Shown in pieces: positions 1 through 8,793 of a stretch of DNA of 64,000 bases. Below the pieces are notes generated by a model, which had not been told where the DNA came from, ran no database searches, and worked only from the letters and a program-made list of their open reading frames with translations. Position numbers and translations under genes: made by a program. Numbering within the stretch: the first letter of the stretch is position 1; each line of letters starts with the position of its first letter. Source of the stretch: Gammaproteobacteria bacterium (GTDB lineage: Bacteria; Pseudomonadota; Gammaproteobacteria; JAABTG01). Location of the stretch: the NCBI GenBank assembly GCA_034522055.1, contig JAXHLS010000002.1, positions 1,674,001 through 1,738,000 of the forward strand. Reading direction: 5' to 3'.

Positions 1-273
1 ACTGCCCGCGCTGCCAGCGCTAGTGATAACCTTGGTCCGGGAATACCGCCCGGCCGTAGCCCGACGCGATTTGAGAAAATGCTGCTCTCACAGAGGCGCG
101 GAAACATTGAGCATTTGAAAAGGCCATCAGCCGCACACGAGGGGATTCCGGATGCAGACAGTCCCGCCGCTCGCCCCCCGTATGCATTCATCCCCAGTGA
201 TCTCCGTGCCTCAGTGCCTCCGTGAGAGATATCTTCCCTTCCACCCACAACCGATTCGAAACAGGAGCTTTTC
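1..273. other. Window edge, non-coding
   Basis: I see no convincing gene in the first 273 bases. Near 201-226 there is a short tandem of an 8-9 bp unit resembling CTCCGTG / CCTCAGTG. It is similar in style to the TTTCGTG-type repeats found elsewhere in the window, but with a different core. The AGGAG at 263-267 is the ribosome-binding site of the next gene. Confidence 0.5.
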
Positions 274-1152
274 TTGACAGCGTCATTGAAGGTCGGCGTC
301 TTCGTGGACGCCGAGAACATCCGCATCAACGGCGGCTATGCCCTGCGCTACGACAACCTGCGGCGCTTCGCCTCCCGGGACGGCGGCACCCTGCTCAGGC
401 TCAACACCTACATCGCCTTCGACGGCGAGCGTGCCCAGGAGGACCACGAATACGCCCGCAAGGCCTACGCCTATCAGCAGATGGTGCGGGACTTTGGTTG
501 GAAGATCACCGTCAAGTACGTCAAGCGCTATACCGACGACGAGGGCAACGTCACCACCAAGGCCAACGCAGACCTGGACCTGGCGGTGGACGCCATGCTC
601 CAGGCCGAGAACCTGGACCTGGTGCTGCTGGTGACCGGCGACGGCGACTTCCTGCAGTTGGTGACGGCCCTCCAGAACCGCGGTTGCCGGGTGGAGCTGC
701 TGGCCTTCCGCAATGTTTCCCGGGCCCTGCAGCGCCAGGTGGATGGCTTCTACTCCGGCTATCTAATCCCCGATCTCCTGCCCATCGCCTACGAGCCCCG
801 CAACGCCTGGGGAGAGGTCGGCTCCTGCGTGCGCGGCATCTGCAGCCGCTGGTTCCCGGACAAGGGCTACGGCTTTCTGAACTACCTCAAGCGCATCGAC
901 GGCAACCTGTGGGTGACGGATCCCCGGGACCCGGACTCGCCCTTCGAGAGCGTGTTCTGCCATACCAACGAGGTGGCGGACGATGTCAACGTGGAGGATC
1001 TCATGAGCCGGGAGGCCATCCTCGAGTTCTATCTCCAGGAAAGCAGCCAGAAGGAGGAGGGCAAGGTGGCGCAGAACGTGCGGCTGGTCTACAACCCGAG
1101 CCGCGGCGCCGGCAACCATGGGGCCATCGGCAACCCGGCCGAGCGCCCCTGA
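274..1152 (+). CDS. NYN-domain (LabA/DUF88-like) protein with C-terminal cold-shock-like domain
   Basis: This 292-residue protein begins with a NYN/PIN-like nuclease fold. The first strand VFVDAENI (residues 9-16) carries the acidic Asp12, DLDLAVDAM lies near residue 99-107, and VTGDGDF near residue 120. Together these give the acidic cluster expected of a metal-dependent RNase. The C-terminal third looks like a cold-shock/OB domain: KGYGFL near residue 197 resembles RNP1, and SVFCHTNEV near 226 resembles RNP2. Family knowledge suggests RNA cleavage or RNA turnover; the substrate is unknown. The TTG start at 274 was chosen because AGGAG lies 6 bases upstream and the conserved N-terminus follows at once. 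The next gene starts 4 bp after the stop, so the two probably form an operon. Confidence 0.85.
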   Translation: MTASLKVGVFVDAENIRINGGYALRYDNLRRFASRDGGTLLRLNTYIAFDGERAQEDHEYARKAYAYQQMVRDFGWKITVKYVKRYTDDEGNVTTKANADLDLAVDAMLQAENLDLVLLVTGDGDFLQLVTALQNRGCRVELLAFRNVSRALQRQVDGFYSGYLIPDLLPIAYEPRNAWGEVGSCVRGICSRWFPDKGYGFLNYLKRIDGNLWVTDPRDPDSPFESVFCHTNEVADDVNVEDLMSREAILEFYLQESSQKEEGKVAQNVRLVYNPSRGAGNHGAIGNPAERP

Positions 1153-1156
1153 GACC

Positions 1157-2086
1157 ATGGCGGCCGATTATCATGCCCTGCGCCGCCTCGCCCCCTTCCG
1201 GGGGACCCTGCAGGTGGTGCAGATGGAGGAGGGCCGTGCCTACAGCGCCGACGGCGTGAACTGGAAGTTGGAGTTGCTGTCCCGCAGGCCCGTGCGCCTG
1301 TCGGGGCCCTGGGGCGAACTCGGCCCCGCCGCCGCCGAACGCCGTTACTTCGCCTACGGCATGTGGTCCCGGCGGGACGGCCTGGAGCGGGCGCCCCTGA
1401 ACGCCATCCTGGGGGACCAATCGGACCATCCGGCCCTCACCCCGCTGCTAGAGGCGCTGGCGGGCGCGCCGGCCCTGCCCTTCAAACTCGCGGATAATCT
1501 GGAATTATGGCTGCTGGACGCCGCCGATGCCCTGCCCCTGGCCCTGCTGCGCAGCCAGACGGGCGACGATGCGCCACCCCCCGTGCCGCGCACCCAGCTG
1601 ATCTGGCGCGCCCTCGGCCACGCCGCCGGCGGCGGGTTGGCGGCGGCACCGACAGGCTATCCCGGGGAAGACGACGCCCCGGGCCTGGAAGAGCAGGTGA
1701 TGGCCCGGGCCGGCGGCATGGCACGACGGGCCCAGTGGTTCTGGCGCTCCGCGGACGGCGGCGAAGGCCTCGGCGTGCTCGGGGAGTCCGGCGGCCTGGA
1801 GGCCCGCCACCTGCCGGCGGCGGCGTTCCCGCCCCTGCTGGTACGCGAGAGCTGGCCGCAGGAAACCCAGCAGCGGCGCATGGACGCCTACATCCGCCGC
1901 CTGGCCCCGGCCCTGCTCACCCTGCCCCTGGCCATGGATCTGCGCCGGCACCTGGAGGGCCTGGCGGCCCGACATCCGCGCCGGCTCCACGGCTATCACC
2001 GGCTGCTGCCCACGGTAGTGGATCGGGAACGGATCAACGCCGCCCTGGTGGCCGCCCGCCTGGAGCAGTCCGCGGGTGGTGATTGA
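1157..2086 (+). CDS. Hypothetical protein, partner of NYN-domain gene
   Basis: This 309-residue protein is not recognised. It is rich in Ala, Leu, Arg and Pro, has no signal peptide or clear membrane segment, and appears soluble and cytoplasmic. The ATG at 1157 was preferred over an in-frame ATG at 1118, because 1118 lies inside the upstream coding sequence and 1157 starts 4 bp after its stop. Tight coupling to the NYN-CSD gene suggests a shared role, perhaps in RNA metabolism, but nothing in the sequence defines an activity. The codon and GC pattern match the neighbours, so the gene looks resident rather than recently acquired. It is followed by the repeat array at 2087-2756. Confidence 0.7.
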   Translation: MAADYHALRRLAPFRGTLQVVQMEEGRAYSADGVNWKLELLSRRPVRLSGPWGELGPAAAERRYFAYGMWSRRDGLERAPLNAILGDQSDHPALTPLLEALAGAPALPFKLADNLELWLLDAADALPLALLRSQTGDDAPPPVPRTQLIWRALGHAAGGGLAAAPTGYPGEDDAPGLEEQVMARAGGMARRAQWFWRSADGGEGLGVLGESGGLEARHLPAAAFPPLLVRESWPQETQQRRMDAYIRRLAPALLTLPLAMDLRRHLEGLAARHPRRLHGYHRLLPTVVDRERINAALVAARLEQSAGGD

Positions 2087-2756
2087 GAACCGCAAAAAGC
2101 GTTTAACCACGAAATACGCGAAAAAAGCGAAATGGATACAGGGGGCGTCCAGCCATCTTCCGACGTCGGCGCGAGGGACTCAGCGTTCGTGGTTCGAAAA
2201 AAGCCATATGTTATGGAAAGCATTAACCGCGAAAGACGCGAAAGGCGCGAAATGTATATAAAGGTCCGCAGCCGTCTTCCGGCGTGGGGGTGAGGGCCTC
2301 GACGTTGGTGGTTTTCTTCGTGGCCGGAAAGACACGGACTGCCGATGACCGTGGTCTAATCCAACCGCTTACGTATTCTGCCCGACGCCGTCCTGTGTTC
2401 TTTCCGTGCCCGAGCGGGCATCCTGGGTAGCGTCCAGTCACCGCCGCCAATGCGGCCCCCAGCGCTCACCCTTTCGCACCTTTCGCGTCTTTCGTGGTTC
2501 CAGAAAGCTGTCCTTCGTTACACGCCGCGCGACCATCCGGGCTGGCAGTTGTTCCCCGGCGGCGGTGCGGCCCCCTGCGTCTCCCCTTTCGCGCCTTTCG
2601 CGTATTTCGTAGTTTAAAAAAGCTGTATGTTCTTTAAAAACGCCCGCACGGGCATCCGGGCTGGCATCCAATCTCTGGCCCTGTTGCGGCCCCCGGCCTC
2701 TTCTCATTTTGAGTATTTCGCGTCTTTCGTGGTTAAACGCTTTTTCCGCCGCCCCA
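2087..2756. repeat. Array of five ~30 bp repeats at ~120 bp spacing
   Basis: No gene is seen in this 670 bp convergent intergenic region. It holds five copies of a repeat built from a 9 bp period (TTTCGCGNN, TTTCGCGTC, TTTCGTGGTTAA). Two copies are on the minus strand (2103-2132 and 2223-2252). Three are on the plus strand (2472-2499, 2587-2616 and 2707-2736). Neighbouring copies of the same orientation are 115-120 bp apart. The sequence between them is also related: the plus-strand units share a CATCC-GGGCTGGCA block and a TGCGGCCCC block, and the minus-strand units share CTTCCG-CG and GAGGG blocks. The outermost TTAA ends face the two flanking genes, 16 bp from the 2086 stop and 20 bp from the ggt stop. 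Confidence 0.85.
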
Positions 2757-4421
2757 TCAGCGCACCTCCGCCAGCCCCTCGCCCCGGGGATCCGAGGCGG
2801 CGGAGTAACGGCCGCTGCGGCGCTCCCACATCACCGCCTGCATATTGCCGTAGGTCTCTGCCAGGGCCTGCAGCCGGTGGCCCCGGGCCTCCAGTTCCAG
2901 CTGCTCGGTCGGGCCGATGGCCCCCGGCTCGAACTGCACCACGTCCGGCAGGAACTGGTGGTGGAAACGGGGCCGCGACACCCAGCTGTCGGGGCCGTTG
3001 CCGCGGCCGAAATCCAGGATCCCCAGCAACACCATGGTGATGATGCGACTGCCCCCCGGGGTGCCCAGCACGCCGATGCGGTGCGGCCCCTCCACGAAGG
3101 TCGGGCTCATGCTGGACAGGGGCCGCTTGCCCGGCTCCACGGCGTTGGCCTGCCCGCCCACCAGGCCGTATACGTTGGGCACCCCGGGCTTGGCCACGAA
3201 GTCGTCCATCTCGTCGTTCAACAACACCCCGGTGCCCGCGACCACGAAGCCGGCACCGAAGGGATAGTTGATGCTCAGGGTGGCGGCCACCCGGTTGCCC
3301 GTGGCGTCCATGATGGAGAAGTGGGTGGTGTCGGCACCCTCGGGCGCAGCCGGGAAATCGGGGACGGGAATAGGGGCCCGCTCCCCGGGCCGGATGCGGC
3401 GGGCGAGGCGGCGGGCGTAGGCGGGGCTGGTGAGGCGGGCCACGGGGACCGCGGTGTAGTCCGGATCCCCCAGATGCACGGCGCGGTCGCGATAGGCGAA
3501 TCGCATGGCCTCCACCAGGTAGTGGATGGTCTCGGCCTCGCCCGGGCCGCCGCGGGGGAGATCTTCGAGGATATGCAGCATGGTGGCCAGGGCCACGCCG
3601 CCGGAGGAGGGCGGTGCCGCCGACACCACGCGAATGTCACCCAGCCGGCTCACCACGGGGGCCCGTTCCCGTACCTGGTACGCAGCGAGATCCGCCCCCG
3701 ACCAGATCCCCCCGTGGTCCCGCACGGCGTCCACCAGGGCGGCGGCCACCTCGCCCTGGTAGAAGCCCTCACGGCCCCCGGCTCCGAGGCGACGCAGGGT
3801 GGCGGCGAGGTCCGGCTGGCGGATCAGGGTGCCCACTTCCGGCACCCGGCCGTCATCCAGGAAGATGGCCGCGCTGGCCGGGTACTCGTTCAGAACACCC
3901 TTTCTGAAGGAGGCCATGGCGCGATAGTGAGGGCTCACTTCGAAGCCCTGTTCCGCCCACCTCACCGCCGGCTCCAGGGCCTGCGCCAGGGGCAGCCGGC
4001 CGTAGGATTCGGAGAGGTGGACCAGGGCCGCCGGCAGGCCGGGGATCCCCGCCGCCAGGGGGCCGTCCACGGAGGCACCGGGCACCACCTCGCCGTCGCC
4101 GTCCAGATACAGCTTGGGATGGGCGGCAGCGGGAGCGGTCTCGCGGCCGTCCACCATCACCTGGTGGCCGTCGTCCTGGCGATGCAACAGGAAGAAGCCG
4201 CCACCTCCCAGGCCGGAGCTGTAGGGCTCCACCACCGCCAGGGTGGCGGCCACCGCCACCGCGGCATCGAAGGCGTTGCCGCCCGCCGCCAGGATCTCGT
4301 GACCGGCGCGGGTGGCCTCGGGACGGGCGCTGGCGATGGCGGCAGCGCCATGGGCGCCTTGGCCCGCCACGGCCAGCCACAGCAGCAGGCCCAGCAGAGA
4401 AAGAAGGGAAGGGTGGCGCAT
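2757..4421 (-). CDS. ggt: Gamma-glutamyltransferase
   Basis: This gene encodes a 554-residue gamma-glutamyltranspeptidase. The enzyme hydrolyses or transfers the gamma-glutamyl group of glutathione in the periplasm. The precursor starts with a signal peptide (MRHPSLL then a Leu-rich core ending near AHGAAA). Family blocks follow: ATRAGHEILAAGGNAFDAA, SSGLGGGGFF, and the autoprocessing/catalytic threonine in DTTHFS near residue 365. Downstream are LNDEMDDF and the substrate loop KRPLSSMSPT. Processing at the Thr would give large and small subunits. The start at 4421 was chosen because it begins the signal peptide; the longer open frame upstream overlaps the ferredoxin gene. It lies 20 bp downstream of the ferredoxin stop and is probably co-transcribed with it. 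Confidence 0.93.
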   Translation of the reverse strand: MRHPSLLSLLGLLLWLAVAGQGAHGAAAIASARPEATRAGHEILAAGGNAFDAAVAVAATLAVVEPYSSGLGGGGFFLLHRQDDGHQVMVDGRETAPAAAHPKLYLDGDGEVVPGASVDGPLAAGIPGLPAALVHLSESYGRLPLAQALEPAVRWAEQGFEVSPHYRAMASFRKGVLNEYPASAAIFLDDGRVPEVGTLIRQPDLAATLRRLGAGGREGFYQGEVAAALVDAVRDHGGIWSGADLAAYQVRERAPVVSRLGDIRVVSAAPPSSGGVALATMLHILEDLPRGGPGEAETIHYLVEAMRFAYRDRAVHLGDPDYTAVPVARLTSPAYARRLARRIRPGERAPIPVPDFPAAPEGADTTHFSIMDATGNRVAATLSINYPFGAGFVVAGTGVLLNDEMDDFVAKPGVPNVYGLVGGQANAVEPGKRPLSSMSPTFVEGPHRIGVLGTPGGSRIITMVLLGILDFGRGNGPDSWVSRPRFHHQFLPDVVQFEPGAIGPTEQLELEARGHRLQALAETYGNMQAVMWERRSGRYSAASDPRGEGLAEVR

Positions 4422-4441
4422 TCGCCTCAGGCCTTGGCGCC

Positions 4442-4699
<258 letters not shown>

Positions 4700-4761
4700 T
4701 CATGCTCCTGATGGTGCGCTCGGGGTCGGGCGGCCCTGGGCCCGGCCTGGGTGGGAAGATA

Positions 4762-4776
4762 TCGACATATTGTCGA
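4762..4776. promoter_or_regulatory. Perfect palindrome upstream of ferredoxin gene
   Basis: TCGACATATTGTCGA is a perfect inverted repeat (TCGACA-TAT-TGTCGA) in the 146 bp gap between coaD and the ferredoxin gene. It could be an operator for an unidentified repressor, or part of the promoter; neither is demonstrated. Confidence 0.35.
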
Positions 4777-4842
4777 ATGCCCGTCCCGCCAAGGGAAAGG
4801 ACCGGCGGGATACGGTCACGGTTTCCGACGAATGCATCTAAT

Positions 4843-5334
4843 TCAGGGCTGACGTTCGTCGGCCCGGGCGCGCAGGGCCGCCGCCACGCCGGCGTGCACG
4901 AACTCGCTCACATCGCCACCGAAGCGCGCCACCTGGCGCACGAGGCTGGAGGAGATGTAGGTGTACTGCTCGGCCGGGGTGAGGAAGATGGTCTCCACCT
5001 CGGGGGCCATCTTGCGGTTCATGCTGGCGAGCTGGAACTCGTACTCGAAATCCGACACCGCCCGCAGGCCCCGCAATACCACCGTCGCCCCCACTTCCCG
5101 CACGAAGTCCACCAGCAGGCTGTTGAAGGGACGCACCTCGACGTCGGGGATCCCGGCGAGGGCCTGGCGCGCCATGTCCACCCGTTCCTTAATGTCGAAG
5201 AAAGGACGTTTGTCGGCACCCTCGGCCACCGCCACGATGACCGTGCCGCAGAGTCGGGATGCCCGCTCCACCAGGTCGCTGTGGCCGCGGGTGATGGGAT
5301 CGAAGGTGCCCGGATATACGATGGTCAACCCCAT
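4843..5334 (-). CDS. coaD: Phosphopantetheine adenylyltransferase
   Basis: CoaD transfers AMP from ATP to 4'-phosphopantetheine, the penultimate step of coenzyme A synthesis. The 163-residue product has the nucleotidyltransferase TFDPITRGH motif (Thr10, His18), the [13 protein letters not shown] region and the ISSSLVR segment near residue 127. This is the usual size for the family. An in-frame ATG at 5349 is less likely: an AAGGAGGA ribosome-binding site lies between it and the ATG at 5334, correctly spaced for the latter. It is downstream of rsmD, with only 11 bp between them, a pairing common in Proteobacteria. Confidence 0.96.
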   Translation of the reverse strand: MGLTIVYPGTFDPITRGHSDLVERASRLCGTVIVAVAEGADKRPFFDIKERVDMARQALAGIPDVEVRPFNSLLVDFVREVGATVVLRGLRAVSDFEYEFQLASMNRKMAPEVETIFLTPAEQYTYISSSLVRQVARFGGDVSEFVHAGVAAALRARADERQP

Positions 5335-5345
5335 GGGGTCCTCCT

Positions 5346-5921
5346 TCATGCCGATGGTGCCGCGAGGGCGAAATGAACCTGGCCCGCGTTACCCTGGCGG
5401 ATCAGGGACCAGTCCCCGGGGACGGTGAAATCCGGGCTGTCGTCCTCCATGTAGATCCGGCCCTGGGGGGCCGCCAGGCCGTGCCGATGTATCAGCTTAA
5501 CCGACGCGGCCAGCAAGCCCCCACCGTAGGGGGGATCGAGAAAGATGATGTCGAAGGGCGGTGCGGCGGCGGCCAGCCATGCCAGGGCATCGGCGTGCAC
5601 CACCTCGGCCGCCGCATCGAGGCGCTCCCGGCCCTGGCGCAGGCGCTCGACGGCCCCGGGGTCCCGCTCCACCAGTACCGCCCCGGCGGCGCCCCGGGAC
5701 AGGGCCTCGAAGCCCAGCACGCCGCTGCCGGCGAACAGGTCCAGGCAACGGGCCCCGGCCACCCGGGGGCCGAGCCAGTTGAAGAGGGTCTCGCGGACCC
5801 GATCCGGGGTCGGCCGCAGGCCCTCCCCGGCCACCACGGGCAGGCGCGTGCCCCGCCAGCACCCGCCGATGATGCGCACCTGTCCGGCCGGTCCCTGCCG
5901 GCCCTGGCGCGGCCGCCTCAT
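5346..5921 (-). CDS. rsmD: 16S rRNA (guanine966-N2)-methyltransferase
   Basis: RsmD methylates G966 of 16S rRNA in the assembled 30S subunit, using S-adenosylmethionine. The 191-residue protein shows the family opening [15 protein letters not shown], the [14 protein letters not shown] block, the SAM-binding DLFAGSG motif and the catalytic DPPYGG motif. It overlaps the end of the upstream M16 peptidase gene by 4 bp (ATGA), so translation is probably coupled. The N-terminus is about 14 residues longer than the minimal family start and Arg-rich, so a slightly later start is possible although no better start codon is visible. Confidence 0.94.
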   Translation of the reverse strand: MRRPRQGRQGPAGQVRIIGGCWRGTRLPVVAGEGLRPTPDRVRETLFNWLGPRVAGARCLDLFAGSGVLGFEALSRGAAGAVLVERDPGAVERLRQGRERLDAAAEVVHADALAWLAAAAPPFDIIFLDPPYGGGLLAASVKLIHRHGLAAPQGRIYMEDDSPDFTVPGDWSLIRQGNAGQVHFALAAPSA

Positions 5922-7264
5922 TCCACGTCGCGAACCACCAGGCCCAGGGCCTCGCGCTGGGCATCGTCCAGGTCGCCGGCCAGCACCTTGACGAAGGCCC
6001 GCGGGTCCACCCGCCTGGCAAAGGCATCCCGCACCTGGGCCGCGGTCACGTCTTCAACGCGAGCGGTGAACGTATTCAGATAATCGAGAGGCAGATCGTA
6101 GAAGCCCATCATCACCAGGTAGCTCCCTATCTTGGCGTTGCTGTCCACCCGCAGGGGAAAACCGTTGATGATGTTGTCCTTGGCGGCCCTCAACTCATCC
6201 GCTGCGGGGCCCTCGGCCACGAACTCCTCCAGCACCTGCCCCACCACCGCCACCGCCTCGCCCGCATTGGCGGACTTGGTCTGCAGGCTCAGCTTGAAAG
6301 GGCCTTCGCCACGCATGGGGATGAAACGGCTGGACACGCTGTAGGACAACCCGCGCTCCTCCCGCACCGCCTTGGACAAGCGCGATACCAGACCCGAGCC
6401 GCCGAGGATATGGTTGCCCAGGTAGAGGGGGAAATAGTCGGGATCGCCGCGGCGCATGCCCCGCTGCCCCATGAGCAGGTGCACCTGCTCGGCCGGATAG
6501 GGCACCAACAGGGCGGCGCCGGCGGTGGTCCCCGGGCCCTCCGGCGGCGGCGCCCGCTCGCCCCGCGGCAGATCTGCCAGCAGCTCGTCCACCAGGGTCT
6601 CGGCATCCGCCCGTCCGATATCACCCACCACCGCCACCACGGCGTTGGCAGCCACGTAGTAGCGGTCGTGAAAGGCCTTCAGGGTGTCCTGGGTGATGCG
6701 CTCCAGGGAGGCCTCGGTGCCCCCCGGATGGGCGCCGTAGGGGTGATCGGGATAGAGGGCCTCGTAGAAGGCGCGGTTCGCCAGTTCACCCGGGGACTGG
6801 CGGGTCTGCATGAGGGCGGACTGCAGCTGATTGCGGATGCGCTCCACGGCGGTGGCGGGGAAATCCGGCCGCGCCACCAGCCGCGCCAACAGGGCCGACG
6901 CCGGCGCCAGCTTGTCCGCGGCGCTGAGGCTGCGCAGAGACACCGAGGCCATGTCCCGCTGGGAGGAAAAGCCGGTCACGGCCCCCAGATCCTCGAAACC
7001 GGTGGCGATGGCATCGGCATCGAGGCCGTCGGCCCCCTCCTCCAGCAGGCTGTTTACCATGCGGGCCAGGCCATCGAGGTCACCGTCGCGGGCGGCGCCG
7101 GCGTCGAATACCAGCTCCACGTCCACCATGGGGATCTCGGGGGCATGGACGTACAGCACCCGTGCGCCATCGGCGCTGGTCCAGGATTCGATGGCGGGCA
7201 GGGCCCGGGCCGGCAGGACGACCGCCATCATGAGCATCACGGCCAGTACGGGTTTAATGGACAC
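5918..7264 (-). CDS. M16 family peptidase-like protein, zinc site lost
   Basis: This 448-residue exported M16 protein is the second of a tandem pair. A signal peptide (MSIKPVLAVMLMM to ALP) is followed by the N-terminal M16 fold. Where the active partner has HMLEH, this protein has RMVNS within GLARMVNSLLEEG, so both zinc histidines and the catalytic Glu are missing. The C-terminal half keeps the R/Y substrate-binding pair (SRLSKAVREERGLSYS). By analogy with other M16 pairs it should be the non-catalytic subunit that completes the closed chamber of the active protein. Its start overlaps the end of the catalytic gene by 11 bp. Confidence 0.9.
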   Translation of the reverse strand: MSIKPVLAVMLMMAVVLPARALPAIESWTSADGARVLYVHAPEIPMVDVELVFDAGAARDGDLDGLARMVNSLLEEGADGLDADAIATGFEDLGAVTGFSSQRDMASVSLRSLSAADKLAPASALLARLVARPDFPATAVERIRNQLQSALMQTRQSPGELANRAFYEALYPDHPYGAHPGGTEASLERITQDTLKAFHDRYYVAANAVVAVVGDIGRADAETLVDELLADLPRGERAPPPEGPGTTAGAALLVPYPAEQVHLLMGQRGMRRGDPDYFPLYLGNHILGGSGLVSRLSKAVREERGLSYSVSSRFIPMRGEGPFKLSLQTKSANAGEAVAVVGQVLEEFVAEGPAADELRAAKDNIINGFPLRVDSNAKIGSYLVMMGFYDLPLDYLNTFTARVEDVTAAQVRDAFARRVDPRAFVKVLAGDLDDAQREALGLVVRDVE

Positions 7265-8639
7265 GGGTGTTTCCTCCCGGGGCTCGGGGCCGGGCCACCG
7301 GCGCCTCCATGGGTTGCGGATCCAGGACGGCCACCGTCAGGGTATCCGGCCCCAGGTAACGCCGGGCCACGGTACGCACCTGCTCGGCGGTCACCGCCCG
7401 TATCGCCGCCACGAAGGCCTCATCGAGGCGCCAGTCCAATCCGATGGTCTCCAGCATGCCGAGACGCAGGGCCTGGTAGAAGACGGAATCCCGCTGGAAC
7501 ACATCCTCCGCCACCACTTGGGTCTTGACCCGCTCCAGTTCCGCGGCGCTGACGAGCTCCTGACGCAAGCGCTCTACCACCTCGCCGAGGGCGGCCTCCA
7601 GAGCCGCGACGGGCGTGTCGTCGGCGGGTATGCCACTCAGGGTGAACAGGCCGGGCAGGCGCTGATAGAGGGAATAGTCCGCCGAGGCGCTGGCGGCCAC
7701 CTCGGCACCGCGCACCAGCTCCCGCTGCAGGCGCGCGCTGGACCCGCCATCGAGGATGGCCGCCAGCACGGTGAGGGCGTAGGGCTCCCACTCCTCACCG
7801 GCCGTCTGGATGTTGGGTGCCTTGTAGCCCATCACCAGATAGGGCAGGCGCGCCGGGATGCTCAGCTCGATGCGCCGGATGCCGGTCTGGGGCGGCTCCT
7901 GCCGGGGCTTGGGGGGTGGGGTCCCGGCCGCCGGGATGGCACCGAAATGCTCCTCGGCCAAGGCCCGCACCGCCGCCGGCTCCACGTCTCCCGCCACCAC
8001 CAGCACGGCATTGTCCGGCGCGTACCAGCGCCCGTACCAGGCCTCGAGGTCCTCGATGGTGTAGTTCTCGATGTCGTTCATCCAGCCGATCACCGGTTGA
8101 CCGTAGGGGCCGGCCAGGTAGGCCGCCGCCATGAACTGCTCGTAGACCCGGGAGTTCGGACGGTCCTCGGTGCGCAGCCGCCGCTCCTCCGCCACCACGT
8201 CACGCTCCTTGAGGAACTCCTCGCGGTCCAGCAGCAGGTTCGTCATGCGATCCGCCTCCAGGCGCAAGGCCAGTTCCAGCTTATCGACACCGAGATGTTG
8301 ATAGTAGGCGGTGTAATCCCGCCCGGTGAAGGCATTGTCGCTGGCGCCCGCCGCGGCGAGAAGGCGCGAGAACTCCCCCGGGCCGTGGCGCTCGGTGCCC
8401 TTGAACATCATGTGTTCGAGCATGTGGGACAGGCCCGTTATGCCGTCGTGTTCGTAGCTCGACCCCACCTTGTACCACAGCTGGGATACCGCCACCGGGG
8501 CCCGGTGATCCTCCTTCACCAGCACCTTGAGGCCGTTGTCCAGCATGAACTCGCTGACGGGGGCGGCCGCGATGGTGTGCCATGGCAAAGCCACCATCAC
8601 GGCCACCAGCAGCTGCGCCAAAGGTCGAACTAAACTCAT
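7254..8639 (-). CDS. M16 family zinc metallopeptidase
   Basis: This 461-residue exported peptidase has a signal peptide (MSLVRPLAQLLVAVMVALPW to AAA). The inverted zinc motif is H72-M-L-E75-H76 within GLSHMLEHMMFKGT. The distal Glu region EADRMTNLLLDREEF and the VVAEERR segment also match active M16 enzymes (pitrilysin/PqqL/processing-peptidase group). It probably degrades peptides in the periplasm together with the catalytically dead partner encoded immediately downstream. It is the first gene of a minus-strand unit with rsmD and coaD, divergent from ftsY across 154 bp. Confidence 0.93.
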   Translation of the reverse strand: MSLVRPLAQLLVAVMVALPWHTIAAAPVSEFMLDNGLKVLVKEDHRAPVAVSQLWYKVGSSYEHDGITGLSHMLEHMMFKGTERHGPGEFSRLLAAAGASDNAFTGRDYTAYYQHLGVDKLELALRLEADRMTNLLLDREEFLKERDVVAEERRLRTEDRPNSRVYEQFMAAAYLAGPYGQPVIGWMNDIENYTIEDLEAWYGRWYAPDNAVLVVAGDVEPAAVRALAEEHFGAIPAAGTPPPKPRQEPPQTGIRRIELSIPARLPYLVMGYKAPNIQTAGEEWEPYALTVLAAILDGGSSARLQRELVRGAEVAASASADYSLYQRLPGLFTLSGIPADDTPVAALEAALGEVVERLRQELVSAAELERVKTQVVAEDVFQRDSVFYQALRLGMLETIGLDWRLDEAFVAAIRAVTAEQVRTVARRYLGPDTLTVAVLDPQPMEAPVARPRAPGGNTRVH

Positions 8640-8644
8640 AATGG

Positions 8645-8674
8645 TTCAGGGCTCCGAGGGTTGTGAAATATAAT
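8645..8674 (+). promoter_or_regulatory. Candidate ftsY promoter
   Basis: A perfect TATAAT is at 8669-8674, with a weak TTCAGG at 8645-8650 (18 bp spacer), about 120 bp upstream of the ftsY start. The -10 is convincing by sequence; the -35 is poor. The region is divergent with the M16 gene. Confidence 0.35.
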
Positions 8675-8793
8675 CCCGCGCATCGAAGACGCCCCACCGG
8701 GGGCCTGGGATCGTGGCAGGGCGGCGGCATGGGCTCACATTAAAGATGGTAGGATACGCGCGCTCGCCAGAAAAAGACCCTCCGGATAAGCAT

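Noticed and set aside
2087-2756. CRISPR-like array (30 bp repeats, ~90 bp between them)
   Set aside because: The repeats diverge, occur in both orientations, and the intervening segments are related to each other and too long. No cas genes are present.
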